From Moniliophthora roreri (lineage: Eukaryota > Basidiomycota > Agaricomycetes > Agaricales > Marasmiaceae): a stretch of DNA of 64,000 nucleotides. A model generated the notes under the pieces. That model was given only the letters and a program-made list of their open reading frames with translations. It had not been told where the DNA came from and did no database searches. This document shows positions 22,166 to 35,053 of this stretch, piece after piece. The stretch spans positions 558,001-622,000 of the forward strand of contig LATX02000100.1 of the NCBI GenBank assembly GCA_001466705.2. Direction: 5' to 3'. Made by a program: the position numbers and the translations under genes. Each line of letters starts with the position of its first letter. Within the stretch, counting starts at the first letter, position 1.

Positions 22166-25100
22166 ATGGATGCCATACGAGTACCAAAGGTGAGAAATAT
22201 AGATAAATCTCTCGAATAATTATGTTGAAACATAGCAGGTTGAGGGTGTGCGTTGCACCAAAGGAGGGTCATCCCTATTAGGAACAATACACCTCACTGC
22301 TCACCATCTCATATTTCGCTACGATGGTGGAAAGGAGAAGGAGATGTGGGTACGGTCTTCATTTTCCTTCATGCAGTCGTGAAGCTGAATTCCCTTCAAG
22401 ATTCCTTACCCCCTAATCTCGCTTGTAACTCGTCTGCCACAGACTTTGCACGGACAGTGCCCTGTAACATTCCACACGAGAACCTTTGAGACATTTTCGA
22501 TAGAATTCACAAAGGAGTCGGATGCTATAGATGTCTTTGACAGTGTCAAGGAGCTTACAGTTGCAAGTGCGTATTGCTCAGTTCTGACATTCATTCTTTC
22601 CATCTAATTGCTTTCCCTTCATCAGCATCCGTCAATCAACTCTACGCATTCTTCTACCAACCTAATCCTTCATATCCTACAAATAATGGCTGGTCAGTCT
22701 ACAACCCGAGAGAGGAATTTGGCCGGATGGGCGTTGGCACTCGAACCAAGGCATGGCGCTTCACGGATGTCAACAAAGATTACTCTGTGGGTGGCTCAAT
22801 TATCCTATCCGCGATGCGCTTATCGACAACTCCTAGCGACTCTAGTTCTGTCCAACGTACCCAGCAAAACTGTTAGTTCCGACGAAGATTAGTGATACTA
22901 CCCTTCAGTACGCTTCAAAATACCGCAGCAAGTGTCGGATACCCGTGTTAACTTACCTACATTGGTCTAACTACGTCAGTGCAGCAAGCTACTTTTCAAA
23001 TTCTGGCTCAACCTTCCTTAGGCTAGCATTACACGATCGAGTCAGCCAATGGTCGGAATCACTCAGAACCGGTCTATTCAGGACGAGAAGTTGATCGAGA
23101 CCGTTTTTCAGTCACATTTTGCTCCAGATTCACGGGTTTTGAATACACCTGTATATGGTGCCACTACAACAAACCTAATCATCGATGCGCGTCCAACCAC
23201 GAATGCTGTAGCTAACACCGCTAAAGGAGCTGGGACAGAGAATATGGATCATTACAAGGAGGGGAAGAAAGTTTACCTCGGTATTGATCACATCCACACC
23301 ATGCGAGAAGCACTTGCGAAGGTCGTTGAGGCACTTCGAGATGCAGACACTCTCTTGGCCAGTATCAAAAATGACCTATCCGGTCAGATATCTGGTGTTT
23401 CAGTGCTGGATAGGCAAGCTCTTCGCCGCTCCGGGTGGTTGCGGCACATATCGATTATCCTTGAAGGCACCAATCTCATCACACGCAACGTGCACGTTAA
23501 CTCGTCGCATGTCCTTATCCACTGTTCCGATGGATGGGACCGCACTTCGCAGCTCTCATCGATAGCCCAGTTATGTTTGGATCCCTTCTACCGGACGATA
23601 CGTGGTTTTGAGATCCTTATCGAGAAGGATTGGTTATCGTATGGACACAAGTTCATGGACAGATGTGGACACCTCTCTTCGGAAAAGTTCTTCGTTGCCC
23701 CAGCTGAAACGAGTGGAGGTGGCGGTAGCAGCGCAGAGGCGGCACAGGGCTTTCTTGCATCCGTGCAAAACCGGTTTACCTCACAGAATCATCTAAAGGA
23801 GACGTCACCTATTTTCCATCAGTTCCTGGAAACTGTTCGACAGATTCAGCGCCAGTTCCCAGAGCGTTTCGAATTTAATGAACGGTTTTTGCGCCAACTA
23901 TATTATCATTTATATTCGTGCCAGTTTGGTACCTTTCTTTTCAATTCGGAGCGGGAGAGGCGCGTCGGTGATAGCACAGGACCACCCCCTTGCGAACGTA
24001 CCTACAGCGTTTGGGATTTCATGAACTCTCCGTCGGAAATGGAGCAGAACCTAAATCCTCAGTACGACACTTCGCTCGACGATCCGACTAGCCGGGCTCC
24101 TAATGCCGATATGGGAGTATTATCTCCGAACTCGAAGGACGTTAGGTTCTGGCATGAACTGTACGGGCGCACCGATGATGAGATGAATGGCCGGAGTATG
24201 CTTCCACCCCGTTCCCCCGAAGTCATTGGGCCTGTTGAAGGAACGGAAGATGATCCTGTGATGAATAGGATAAGCACCCCTTCGAATATCCCCCTACCAC
24301 CATCACCCTCAAAACCAGCATCAGCTACGCTCCCAAGAAGTCGTTCGCCCAATCCCAATCTTATATATGAATTACCATCTAACTCCGATGCCGATATTTT
24401 GGCGAATGTGAGGCCCAGTCCATTGCCTCGAGTGGAGAGTTTCAGACCATTTGCCACGACTGGCTCCTCTTTCTCTATGAAGAGCAGTGTTTCACCACAA
24501 TCACCGACTGGCATCTCTGCTTCACCTTCTCGAGCACCTGGTCGAACTCAGGAGCTGTTTTCCGGGGCAGGCGTTCGTTCAATGTGGGGCAAGTTTTCTT
24601 CTAATGCCTCTGCAGCATTCTCCGTGGTGCAGGAGGCCTATGAAGGTGTAGCCAAAGATTTGAATTGGAACACCAATGCTGTAGGTGACCCAGAAAAGAC
24701 TGCGGAGTTGCAGGGTCGAGATACACTGGCTACCTGGGGAGATGACACCCCGGTGATCAGCTCTGGTTCTGCAACGGTACCACCCTCGTCGTCGTCATAT
24801 ATTGCCCCAAGTTTAGGAAATCCGTGGGCTTCGGTGAAATCAACTTCAAACACTCACCCGGCCATTTCAATTTATGATAATCCTTGGAGCCTGAGTGCTG
24901 AGCAGACCCCATCTACCGCACCGAATAGAAATGCGACAGCTCCTGCGGAAGTACCAGTTTCAAAAGATTGTTCAATCACAGATTCCCCGATACCCCTTCC
25001 TGCTGATCCCACGGTGGCAACGCCACGTAGCAACGACGCATCGAATAAACTACCTTTGATGTCTGGGCAAAGTTCATCTCACTCTATACCTCAGGTTGTC

Positions 25101-25166
25101 GAACTGCCGCAGCCTTCGCCCAGCCCAAGTACCAACACGGATCCACTTGGTGTTGGACTCGCTTAA
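22166..25166 (+). CDS. myotubularin-type phosphoinositide 3-phosphatase
   Basis: Predicted product is about 870 residues. Myotubularins remove the 3-phosphate from PI3P and PI(3,5)P2 on endosomal membranes. Seen: short first exon MDAIRVPK, then a PH-GRAM domain (VEGVRCTKGGSSLLGTIHLT, HHLIFRYD), then the phosphatase domain with LYAFFYQPNPSYP and GWSVYNPREEFGRMG, SKCRIPVLTYLHW, and the active-site loop C-S-D-G-W-D-R at 23523-23543, which fits CX5R with the aspartates typical of active enzymes. The core ends near YHLYSCQFGTFLFNSERER. The C-terminal 350 residues are Ser/Pro-rich and probably disordered. The last exon is very long (about 2.1 kb) while the first 800 bp carry several short introns. 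The active residues are all present, so this is not a dead pseudophosphatase. Confidence 0.9.
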
Positions 25167-25603
25167 TTTCGATGTGAATTCTCTGTAGATGTTTATTCAA
25201 GTCGAAGATACGGAATTCCGATCAATAAACAGGGCAGGTTTTCCAGCTCCGTACCTGATGCCTTAGAGTTGTAGGCACGTTCGAGTGTACTGTCCAGATT
25301 GTAGAAACCCTTTTTCTGTACTCATAGCACTTTTTACTCGACACGTAAACTTTCTGCACGCCACACACGTCTTCAAGCAGGTTCCTAAGGGTCGAGGGGA
25401 CATCTCCGCGCTCGCCAACCGATTATGATATGGTTTGATATATAAAAAAACGCCTGCTCACCCGCGCACGGTGGTGAATGGGTTAGGCGAATGGCGTGAT
25501 AGTTAGGTAAGCTAAGCTACGTACTATATAAAAAATATTCATTTCAGACTCTTCTGACCTTGCTTCCCCTTCTCCCCTCCATCATAGACCACCCCCTATC
25601 GTC
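25167..25603. other. intergenic region with SAM synthetase promoter
   Basis: About 440 bp containing the myotubularin 3' UTR and a compact promoter with TATA and CT-rich elements (listed separately). No coding frame of interest. Confidence 0.45.
25525..25587 (+). promoter_or_regulatory. TATA box and CT-rich initiator of SAM synthetase
   Basis: TATATAAAAAA at about 25525-25535 is followed by a long pyrimidine tract (CTTGCTTCCCCTTCTCCCCT, from about 25559) ending some 25 bp before the start codon. A TATA box followed by a CT box is a known mark of strongly expressed fungal housekeeping genes. Confidence 0.65.
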
Positions 25604-27100
25604 ATGTCTGCTAACGGACACGCTGTCAGAGCTGTTTTGGCTCCCAATCGATTCCTTTTCACCAGCGAGTCGGTCGGTGAAGGTGCAAAGATTTTCAGTA
25701 TTTTTCTGAGCATGTAACTCATGTTTCATTCGTTCACAGGTCACCCTGGTATGATTTTCCCAATGCTGAAACAGATCTATGGCTCATAGAACAATGTCAA
25801 ACAGACAAGATCTGTGATCAGATTTCTGACGCTATCGTGAGTACATGTCGTTTTGCACGAGGCCCCAGTTAACTGGTAATTAGCTCGATGCTTGTCTTGA
25901 GCAAGACCCGTGGTCAAAAGTTGCCTGCGAGACTGCTTCCAAGACCGGTATGATCATGGTCTTCGGTGAAATCACCACCAAGGCCCAGCTCGACTACCAG
26001 AAGATCATCCGTAACACTATTCGGGATATCGGGTACGATGATTCCGAGAAAGGATTTGACTACAAGACCTGCAATATCCTTGTCGCCATTGAGCAGCAAT
26101 CTCCCGATATTGCTCAAGGTCTTGACCACGGTTCGCTCGAGAACCATGGTGCTGGCGACCAAGGTATCATGTTCGGGTATGCCACCGACGAGACTGAGGA
26201 GTTAATGCCTCTCACCGTTGTGCTTGCACACAAGCTCAACCGCGCTTTGGCTGATGCTCGCCGCTCTGGCCTCCTCCCCTGGCTCCGTCCTGACACCAAG
26301 ACTCAAGTCACTATTGAGTATGAGAAGGACGGTGGTGCTACTGTCCCCGTCCGTGTCGACACCGTCGTCATCTCTGCTCAACACGCCGAGGAGATTAAAC
26401 TCGCTGACCTCCAGAAGGAGATCCTTGAGAAGGTTATTAAGGGGGTCATCCCCGCGAAACTGCTCGATGAGCGAACTGTCTACCACGTAAGCTTTACATT
26501 GGGACCAGCTTTGGCCACTCGACTTATCCTCATTTTCAGATCAACCCCTCTGGCCGTTTCGTCATTGGTGGACCTCAGGGTGATGCCGGTCTGACTGGTC
26601 GTAAGATCATCGTCGATAGCTATGGTGGTTGGGGTGCCCACGGAGGAGGAGCTTTCTCTGGAAAGGATTTCTCCAAGGTCGACCGTTCCGCTGCTTATAC
26701 AGCACGATGGATTGGTATGTCTCGCTGGTGCTTTAGAATGATTCGCACTGACCACGATTCTTGTAGCTAAGTCCCTCGTCGCTGCTGGCCTTGCCCGCCG
26801 TCTCCTTGTTCAGGTCTCCTATGCTATTGGTGTTGCTGAGGCCCTGTCAATTTATGTTGATTCCTACGGCACCGGCAAGAAGTCTGACGCTGAGCTCGTC
26901 GAGATCATCCGTAAGAACTTTGACCTCCGTCCCGGTATCATGGGTATGTAGCTTTGTCTTGCCATCATTTTTGAGGCTAATAGATTCTTCTAGTCCGCGA
27001 ACTCAATCTCCAACGACCACAGTACAAGCAGACTGCTTGCTACGGTCATTTCGGTAACCCTAACTACTCCTGGGAGAAGGCCAAGCAGCTCCGCCTGTAA
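25604..27100 (+). CDS. SAM1: S-adenosylmethionine synthetase
   Basis: Makes S-adenosylmethionine from methionine and ATP in the cytosol, the methyl donor for the cell. Predicted product is about 396 residues, the normal family length. Seen: [20 protein letters not shown] (residues 17-36) with the ATP-binding GHPDK, GEITTKA, the family signature [12 protein letters not shown], then TKTQVTIEY, the second signature GGAFSGKD and DRSAAY, ending [14 protein letters not shown]. Introns are short. The second exon is only nine bases (25740-25748), encoding the GHP of the GHPDK motif across two split codons. The start ATG follows a CT-rich leader. Codon use looks strongly biased to C-ending codons, in line with high expression. 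Confidence 0.95.
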
Positions 27101-27453
27101 AACAATTTCCGGCTGCTGCTCGTCGCCAACTGGTTTCTGCACTCATCTGCACACCTATTGTATCACTACTGGGAAGTTCATCCTTCCGTTCACTCGCTAT
27201 CGCATTGCATTGTCTCTATAGATACCACCCTACACGCATGATATTACTCACGAAACCTCTTGGATTGTAGAAAAATCGTACTGCATATTGTCACTTTATA
27301 ATTACGTAGTCGACGAATATACCGCGCTCAACCGCGTATTCTCATGCATTTCTTTACTGGAACGAGAGTCATTGTCTGAATGTCGGAATCCTTGTCGCGA
27401 TTAACCTGTCTGAGTTATGTAAGGACATTCACCATCATCACCAAACCTCCATC
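27101..27453. other. intergenic region
   Basis: About 350 bp: SAM synthetase 3' UTR and promoter of the Kgd4 gene. Nothing distinctive seen apart from a TA-rich stretch around 27290-27320. Confidence 0.4.
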
Positions 27454-27852
27454 ATGCATCCGACCGTGCGTATATTCTCTGCGAGAGCACACACACCTCT
27501 CATTAGATTCCTGGGCAAACGCACTTGGTCTGGTATGTGAAATATGCCCACTTTAAACGACACTCATTGACTCTTGTTGGTAGGCTCAGAAACACCTCAC
27601 GCGCACCCAGCTGCGCCAGCCGAGTTGCAGAACAAGAACTACTCTGAATTCTCCACCTCTCCTGCATCATCTTCAAATTCAGTTCCATCCTCGTCTAAGA
27701 ATGTATTTAGGGAATTCTGGGAAGCGCCGGAGAGGTTATGGAAGAAAGAGATAGATGAAAGGGAAATTGACGCGGTTTTGGTGCGTTGAATGCTTTTGTT
27801 TCCTGGCGCTAACTAACATCATCACTAGTCTGGAGGAGCATCTTTGCGTTGA
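27454..27852 (+). CDS. KGD4: Kgd4/mS36 (YMR-31 type) mitochondrial protein
   Basis: Predicted product is about 99 residues in three exons. Kgd4 recruits the E3 subunit to the 2-oxoglutarate dehydrogenase complex; the family was earlier listed as a small mitoribosomal subunit protein (MRPS36/YMR-31). Seen: the N-terminus MHPTVRIFSARAHTPLIRFLG, the family's typical start and a mitochondrial presequence; a Ser/Pro-rich variable middle; and a C-terminal FWEAPERLWKKEIDEREIDAV followed by SGGASLR, the conserved motif that closes the protein. The last intron places SGGASLR on its own exon of only 24 bases including the stop. Gene finders easily miss such a small protein. Confidence 0.82.
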
Positions 27853-28037
27853 ACAAGTGTATAGGGTGAAATGTGGTAACAATATCATAGACTAGGCCAA
27901 ATCTATCGGGGCACCTCGCACTACGCTTGGGGGAAGAAGACCGCAGCCCCGCAACGGACTATGTTCACTGTTTTATAACACAGTACTATAGAGGGAAGAA
28001 ATGAATGTACATCCGATTGGCCATTAATGAGTAATTT

Positions 28038-29142
28038 CTAATCCTTTTCCGCATACGCCAATAAGTGTCTCTCAATCTCAGCCTCGTCCATCGTCCGCCA
28101 GAGTCCTTTAGTTTTTGCACCTTCTTCCGGAGCAGTCGAGACAATACCGATCTCGATTTCTGAAGGTTTGTAGTCAACACCATGGACGGTCGCCATGGCT
28201 TCAATAGCCATCTAAATGGGGTCAGCAGTGTGAGGTTTTCGTAAACGAAGACGTACCTCGATGACTTCCGCCCGGTCGAGGGCTTTGCCAGCTTTTACAG
28301 GATCGTCAGCGCCTCTGCCATTATCAAGCTTTTTCCATTTCTTCTCTAAATGGTTCATAGCTTCCTGCTGCTTCTGTCCTGCTGCAGTCGCATGGAACCC
28401 GACAAAGTACCCAGCGGGGTCGAGCTTGAAGCATTGAGGACCATATTCAAGATCGGTGCCGATGAGTATCATCGCTGTAAATTTGAATGAGAAACCAGTG
28501 CGTTATGGGACTTACGGATACTCACAGATCCCAAATGGCCGCATCCCTGCCCGTTGGGTGTAGACTTGGTTAATGTTTGCCATTCTCCTGGCCAGCTGAT
28601 CGGGTGTTATTTCATAGCCAAACTTGTACCTGTGGTCCGCGGCCTCGCTACGAGCTCTGGCAACTTGTTGACGAGCATCGGCTGGGAACAAGGAACGCGT
28701 AAGCTCCACTGAATGTGTAGCAGAGGCAAATGCATCTACCGATGAGACCCGTCATAACACAGCCAATCGAGGGGGTGATACTGAATAAGTGGGTGACAGT
28801 TGAGGCATCAAGTAGTTTGTCCTGGGTCAAGCCATCAAAAATGAAAGACTGGTAGATCGGTGGGTGGGACGCACAGGTACTTTGCGTTGTGTGATGACGA
28901 CAGATGTATCCTTCCCTCGAACGGCCACTGCGGTATGCCCAGACCCAGAGATAGCTTTGAAGGCATATTCTGGTAGACGATAGATGTGACGATTGAAGAA
29001 CAGCAGCTTGTTGCAACATACCGACTTGGTACAATCGACCTTCAGGAGAAAATACCGTCAGATATCTGAAAGCGAAATTCAGACATTCTGTCCAGTCTTC
29101 AGAGCAAAATATCGAATACCTGTCGTATGATGTTCGAGACAT
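28038..29142 (-). CDS. SCL1: 20S proteasome subunit alpha-1 (PSMA6/Scl1 type)
   Basis: A structural alpha-ring subunit of the 20S proteasome. Predicted product is about 260 residues. Seen: [20 protein letters not shown] starting the molecule, with the alpha-subunit signature [17 protein letters not shown] across two introns, then [65 protein letters not shown] and [11 protein letters not shown]. The acidic-lysine end (LLAYAEKD) matches the family. PDKLLD and MRPFG identify alpha-1 rather than other alpha subunits. The first intron splits R8 and falls right after the short exon MSRTSYD. It shares a 189-bp divergent promoter with the RNA polymerase III gene. Confidence 0.92.
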
Positions 29143-29331
29143 GATTGTGGTTACAAGTCAACGCTGCAGTGAACGCGTAAGTCCTTAGGGCGGTCACGCG
29201 TCTGGTTGTGACTGTGACTATCTTTATCTTTTGTATTTCCGATTTAATATATTGACTCCTTCAGCTACCCAACCTCGTCTCTATGTGTTACACGAATCCT
29301 TGACTCAAATATCACGACCAGGTTGACGAAA
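29143..29331. promoter_or_regulatory. short bidirectional promoter, proteasome alpha-1 and RPC1
   Basis: Only 189 bp separate the two divergent start codons, so both genes must share regulatory DNA or read from very compact promoters. Contains TTTGTATTTCC and TTTAATATATTGAC (about 29232-29258). No TATA consensus for either side is clear. Confidence 0.5.
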
Positions 29332-32300
29332 ATGAAGGAGGCGGTCTCGCATCAGGCACCAAAAGTCATGTACGCGGTCTCAAAAATTTTATTCGTCGGA
29401 AACTCATAGACTTCATTACGCAGCAAGAAGCTTCAGTTCAGTTTACTGAATGCTCAGGACACTGTTAAAATCTCAGAGTTTGAAGTCACTCATAGAGACT
29501 TGTATAACCCGTCGGACAGGTTGCCTGTGAAGGATGGTGTTTTGGATCGTCGATTGGTGCGTTCACTACACTTGAACATTTTTCTTGCGCTGAGATTCTT
29601 CCGACAGGGAACTACAGAAAAGAATGCTTTTTGCGAAACCTGCGGACAAGACTCTGTAAATTGTGTCGGACATTACGCCTACATCAAGCTTGTTGTACCC
29701 GTCTTTCATATTGGTTATTTCAAACACACTATCCAGATACTTCAGTGTATCTGCAAAGTGTGTGTTTCGCTATCCCTGATGATTGGCAACTAACACAGCA
29801 CCATAATTCAGACCTGTGCCCGTGTCTTGCTTGAAGAACCAGATCGTCGGACATATCTAAAACGGTTCCGGAGACCTAATCTCGAGAACATCCAGCGTCA
29901 GGCTCTCTTCAAAGCCGTCAACACAATGGCGCGCAAGATGGTCTACTGCCCCTACTGCACTGCAACAAATGGTGCGGTGAAGAAGGCCGGCGCCCTGAAG
30001 ATCATCCACGACAAGTTTAGGGCTAAGAAGACCGCGGAGGAGATGGAGAAGTGGAAGAGGACGTTTGGTCCAGCTGTTGAATCACAGAAAGACCTTGCCG
30101 TGTTTCTGAACAAGACTGTTCACGAGGACTTGAATCCCCTGAAAGTCTTGGATTTATTTCGCCGCATTACGGATGAGGTAAGTAAGAGTCTCTTCAAGTG
30201 TTCTTCTCTTCAACCAAAGCGCTCCTTAGGATTGCGAGCTACTGGGTCTACAGCCTGAACATGGTCGTCCAGAAGAGTTTATCTGGCAGTACTTATCTGT
30301 ACCCCCACCAGCAATCCGTCCATCTGTAGCCCAAGACGGCGCTTCCAATGAAGACGACCTCACAGTGAAGCTCACAGAGATAGTCTTCACAAATGCATTA
30401 ATCAAGCAAGGACTCTCAAAGGGGGCACCGACACCTCAGTTCATGGTAAACCTTGTCACATCCGTGTACATTCTCAGCCACTAATCACCCATCACAGGAA
30501 CAATGGGAGTTTCTACAGCTTTCAGTAGCTATGTATATTAACTCTGAACTTCCTGGTGTGCCCTCGCAAATGGGTCAAAAGCCAATCCGTGGCTTTGTCC
30601 AGAGACTGAAGGGCAAACAAGGCCGCTTTCGTGGAAATCTCTCGGGAAAGCGAGTCGACTTTTCTGGACGGACTGTCATTTCTCCTGACCCCAACTTGCG
30701 AATCGACGAGGTTGCTGTTCCCGAGCGTGTGGCTAAAATTCTCACGTACCCTGAACGTGTCACCATACACAACATCGACATCTTGAAACAGGCCATACGA
30801 AATGGGACAGATGTCCATCCGGGAGCCAATTACGTGTCGAACGACAGAGGGAAGAAATACCTGAAGTTTGGAAACCGTGCTCTGATTGCAGATACTTTGG
30901 CTATCGGTGATGTCGTGGAGAGGCACATTGTCGATGGTGATGTTGTACTGTTCAACCGACAGCCAAGTTTGCACAAGGTACGTGACACAGCCTCCACTTC
31001 AGACTTTTTACGACTGACATCTTCCGCATAGTTGTCCATCATGTGCCATCGAGTGCGTATGCTTTGCAGGCGCCAAAGAGTATCACTGACACCAGGTTAC
31101 AGGTCAAAGTTCGGCCATGGCGTTCTTTCCGGCTGAACGAATGTGTATGTGGTCCATACAATGCTGACTTTGATGGTGATGAGATGAACCTTCGTGCGTG
31201 AGCCTACTCCCTCCAGCAGATAACAGCGTGCTCATAACGTTCATGTCCTTCAGATGTTCCTCAAACTGAGGAAGCCAGGACGGAAGCCCTTGAACTCATG
31301 AGTGTTAAACACAACCTCGTGACGCCTCGAAACGGAGAACCAGTCATCGCAGCCATCCAAGATTTCATTACCGCTTCGTACCTTATGACTCGAAAAGACC
31401 AATTCTTTGACCGCCGGCAATTTACGCAAATATGCTGTTATTTCGCCGACGCAAATCTTCACATTGATATACCCCCACCAACGATATGGAAGCCCGTAAG
31501 ATTGTGGACCGGCAAGCAGATTTTCAACGTCCTTATGCGACCCAACAAGCAGTCAAAGATTTTCGTCAATGTTGAGTCGAAGTGTCATCGATGGGAAGAA
31601 GCTAAACCAGAGAACTATTCAAAGAGGATGAAGCTCGTGAAGGATATGTCTCCGAATGACGGCTGGCTTGTGATTGTGAATAGCGAGGTGATGTGTGGTG
31701 TCATGGATAAGGCGATAGTAGGAAGTGGAAAGAAGAAGTCGATCTTTGGCGTTATCATGAGAGACTATGGTCCTCACGAGGCAGCCGCAGCCATGAATCG
31801 AGTTGCGAAGCTCTGCGCGCGCTGGCTAGGTATGGGATCCAGCAGGATTTAAATCTTGCTATCATCGAACGCTGACCTGATAGCTTGACAGCCAACTTCG
31901 GATTCTCGCTCGGTATCAACGATGTTATTCCAGGACCGGAACTTTCCAAAAAGAAAGATGTCCTGGTAGAGAAGGCATATGCAGAATGTCAGGATCTCAT
32001 TGCAAAAGCTAAGAAAGGTAAACTGGAGAACAAGCCCGGATGTGACCAAGAACAGACCCTCGAGGCTATGATTTCTTCCGTGTTATCCAAAGTTCGAGAA
32101 GAAGTCGGTCAAATATGTATGAGGGAGTTGAGCAAATACAACGCTCCTCTCATCATGGCCACTTGCGGTTCTAAAGGTGCGACTATTTGATCCTCGCCTC
32201 ATTTTGGTTCCTCATTTGGCGTCGCAGGTTCCGTCATCAACGTCTCGCAGATGGTTGCCTGTGTTGGACAGCAAATTATAGCAGGTCATCGTGTTCCCAA

Positions 32301-34543
32301 CGGTTTCCAGGATCGCTCGCTGCCGCACTTCCCGAAGAAGTCTAAAGAGCCTCCGTCCAAAGGATTTGTTCGGAATAGTTTCTATTCGGGGTTGGTTGCC
32401 ACGGAGTTCCTGTTCCATGCAATCTCTGGTCGTGAAGGTCTGGTCGATACTGCAGTTAAAACGGCCGAGACAGGATACATGCAACGTCGACTGATGAAAG
32501 CACTGGAAGATCTGACTACGCAATATGACTTATCTGTTCGCAACTCCACTGGGGGGATGGTTCAGTTTCAATATGGTGACGATGCTCTTGATCCGGCCTG
32601 TTTGGAGGGTGACGCACAACCTCTGGACTTTGACCGAGCATGGAACCACTCAGAGGTAATGGTTTTTGCCCGTAGGATGTTCTACACCTAACAAGTTTAT
32701 TAGGCAATGGCATCACGTTCATCTTGTGCGGGGCGAGCTCTGCTCCCCTTCGAGATCCTCGAGATCGTCGACCGTCAGCTTGGTTCGAAGAAGTTTCAAA
32801 GCGAATGCACAGAAACGTATTTGAGCATCATCCGTAACTTCATTGTGGACCGTGCAGTCAAGCAATTGGCTGAAGTACGGAAACGACGAGGGATGTATGA
32901 CGCATTGGAACGCCCTCCAGAATGGGACGAAGGTACAGATTTGTCATTTGGAGCTTCTGGTAAGGTTCACCAGCCTTGTTGCACTTCTGAGCTAATGCAA
33001 TGGGTCCATAGAGGCTGACAAGGCTATGGTAAATAGCAAGATCAAAGTCACAGAAGCACAACTGTTGCTGTTCCTTGAGCTTTGCTGGGTCAAGTACGTC
33101 AAAGCACGGATTGAACCAGGTGCGTTTGCGTTTGCCGCAAAATTTTCTAGGCGTGTATGCTAATCACTCAATAGGCTCTACGGTCGGTGCTGTTGGTGCG
33201 CAGTCCATTGGTGAGCCAGGAACTCAGATGACGTTGAAAACCTTCCACTTTGCCGGTGTCGCGTCCATGAACGTTACACTTGGAGTACCCCGTATCAAAG
33301 AAATCATCAACGCCGCCAAGACCATTAGTACCCCAATCATTAGTTGCAAACTGGTTACTGCCGATAGCGAACCGTCGGCACGTATCGTCAAGGGTCGATT
33401 AGAGAAGACATTACTTGGTGATGTATGGTCTTATCTGTGTTTCCGGTGAGTTTATTCTGATCTGATTATAGGTTGCAGGCGTTCTTGAGGAAGCTTGGGC
33501 ACCAGATTATACGTACATCGGGATCATCGTCGATACAGATGCCATCCAGAAGCTTCAATTGGAACTCACACTAGATGACATTAAGTGGGCAATTGTCGCT
33601 GCTAAGAAGCTCAAGATCAAGCAAGAGGTGTGTCTCGACCTTTGGTATACCGAAGTCTTTAAACTTACAAGACCAAAGTCCATAATAGTGGTTCCTCGTA
33701 AGAACCGTTTACGGATCTTCATCGATGGTTCCGACAAGTTTTATCGCCTGCGTGAGCTCAAGCGTGGGCTTCCAGAAGTAGTCGTTAAGGTGAGTGCGAT
33801 GTTTGGCCCACTGCCAACATATTCAATCTTTGCAGGGAGTCCCGAGCATCCATCGTGCAGTCATTAACATCAAGGATAAGGATGATCATCGAGGTAAAAA
33901 GGGCGACAAGGAGTTACTTGTCGAAGGTTACGGTCTGCAGAAGTGTATGATCACAGAAGGTAAGCCATATTCGTTTGGAGCGGGGACCACAGGTCACCTT
34001 TCTTTTCCTCAGGTGTCGCTGGCGAACAAACGTCCTCCAATCATGTCATTGAGGTGGCACAGGTCCTCGGCATAGAGGCTGCTCGTCTGACCATTATCAA
34101 CGAGATTCAATACACGATGAAGTCTCATGATATGAACATTGACCCTCGACACGTCATGTTGCTGGGAGACGTCATGACTTACAAGGTAAGCATCTATCGC
34201 ACAGGTCCATCAAGACACACTAACTGTCTTTCAGGGTGAGGTTCTGGGTATCACTCGGTTTGGTGTGGCCAAGATGAAAGACAGTGTTCTTATGCTGGCT
34301 TCATTCGAGAAGACCACCGACCATCTATTCGACGCAGCCGCTTTTGGTAAAAACGATAGTATCTCCGGTGTATCAGAGAGTATCATTATGGGTAATCCTG
34401 CTGCGAATTGTGGAACCTCTATGTGTGTCCGCCTCGTTCGTCTCTCTGCATTTGCACTAACACGGCGCTGTAGGCCTCACTTAGTGTCCACACGACCAAT
34501 AATTGGTAAACCCAGGAAGCTGCTATTCGAATCTTCGTTGTGA
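29332..34543 (+). CDS. RPC1: RNA polymerase III largest subunit (C160)
   Basis: The catalytic subunit of Pol III, which makes tRNA, 5S rRNA and other small RNAs. Predicted product is about 1,400 residues from some twenty exons. Seen in order: [19 protein letters not shown] at the N-terminus, the zinc-binding clamp [20 protein letters not shown] and a second pair CPYCTATN, the Pol [23 protein letters not shown], the metal-binding [10 protein letters not shown] at 31159-31188 with all three aspartates, the funnel and bridge-helix segment [19 protein letters not shown], and a C-terminal jaw followed by [20 protein letters not shown]. The tail is [12 protein letters not shown], similar in pattern to the end of animal POLR3A. 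The last intron near 34424-34473 preserves frame. A different last splice would change only the final 20 residues. Confidence 0.95.
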
Positions 34544-35053
34544 TCTTGGACTGGTTGCTGGGAGCGGAAATTTCTTGTATTTTTAGTTCGCCATATTGAA
34601 TTTCCATGTCCGTGTTTTACGCGTCGAGGAACCATATGTAGACGCTGTAGCCGTAGACGAAGGTGACACTGCCATTGCGTGACCCTCCAGTAAGACGCGC
34701 TGTGCAATCCATCACTGACTCAATCTACTTCATGCACTGTCTCAAGTTTACCGCCCAGGAGGTAATATGTAGGCAGTGTCTACCGGATTGATCAGCATCA
34801 CGTTGAGTGCACGTGGCAGCGCGTCCTCGGTGCCGTCATTGTTGTGCTTGACACGACGAGTACCCCGCACTCTGACCGCTTTAACAAAGTCTTCCTCGTT
34901 TCATCCACGTGCATCGTCGGCATACAAATCGAAAGAGCGTCGAGACCGTCATTGTAGTGCACGAAAGTAGGACCAGGTTTGCATAATTTTGCCCTCTAGT
35001 TGATAATGAATCTGATTCTGATGCTACTATAAAGCAACACGAACAACAGATTG
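34544..35053. other. intergenic region, RPC1 3' UTR and PARP-E2 promoter
   Basis: About 510 bp. A plus frame around 34776-34960 reads VYRIDQHHVECTWQRVLG and onward without a stop for some 60 codons, but I cannot match it and its neighbours carry stops. It could be a lost exon or chance. A small (about 500 bp) gap between two tandem genes is normal here. Confidence 0.4.
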
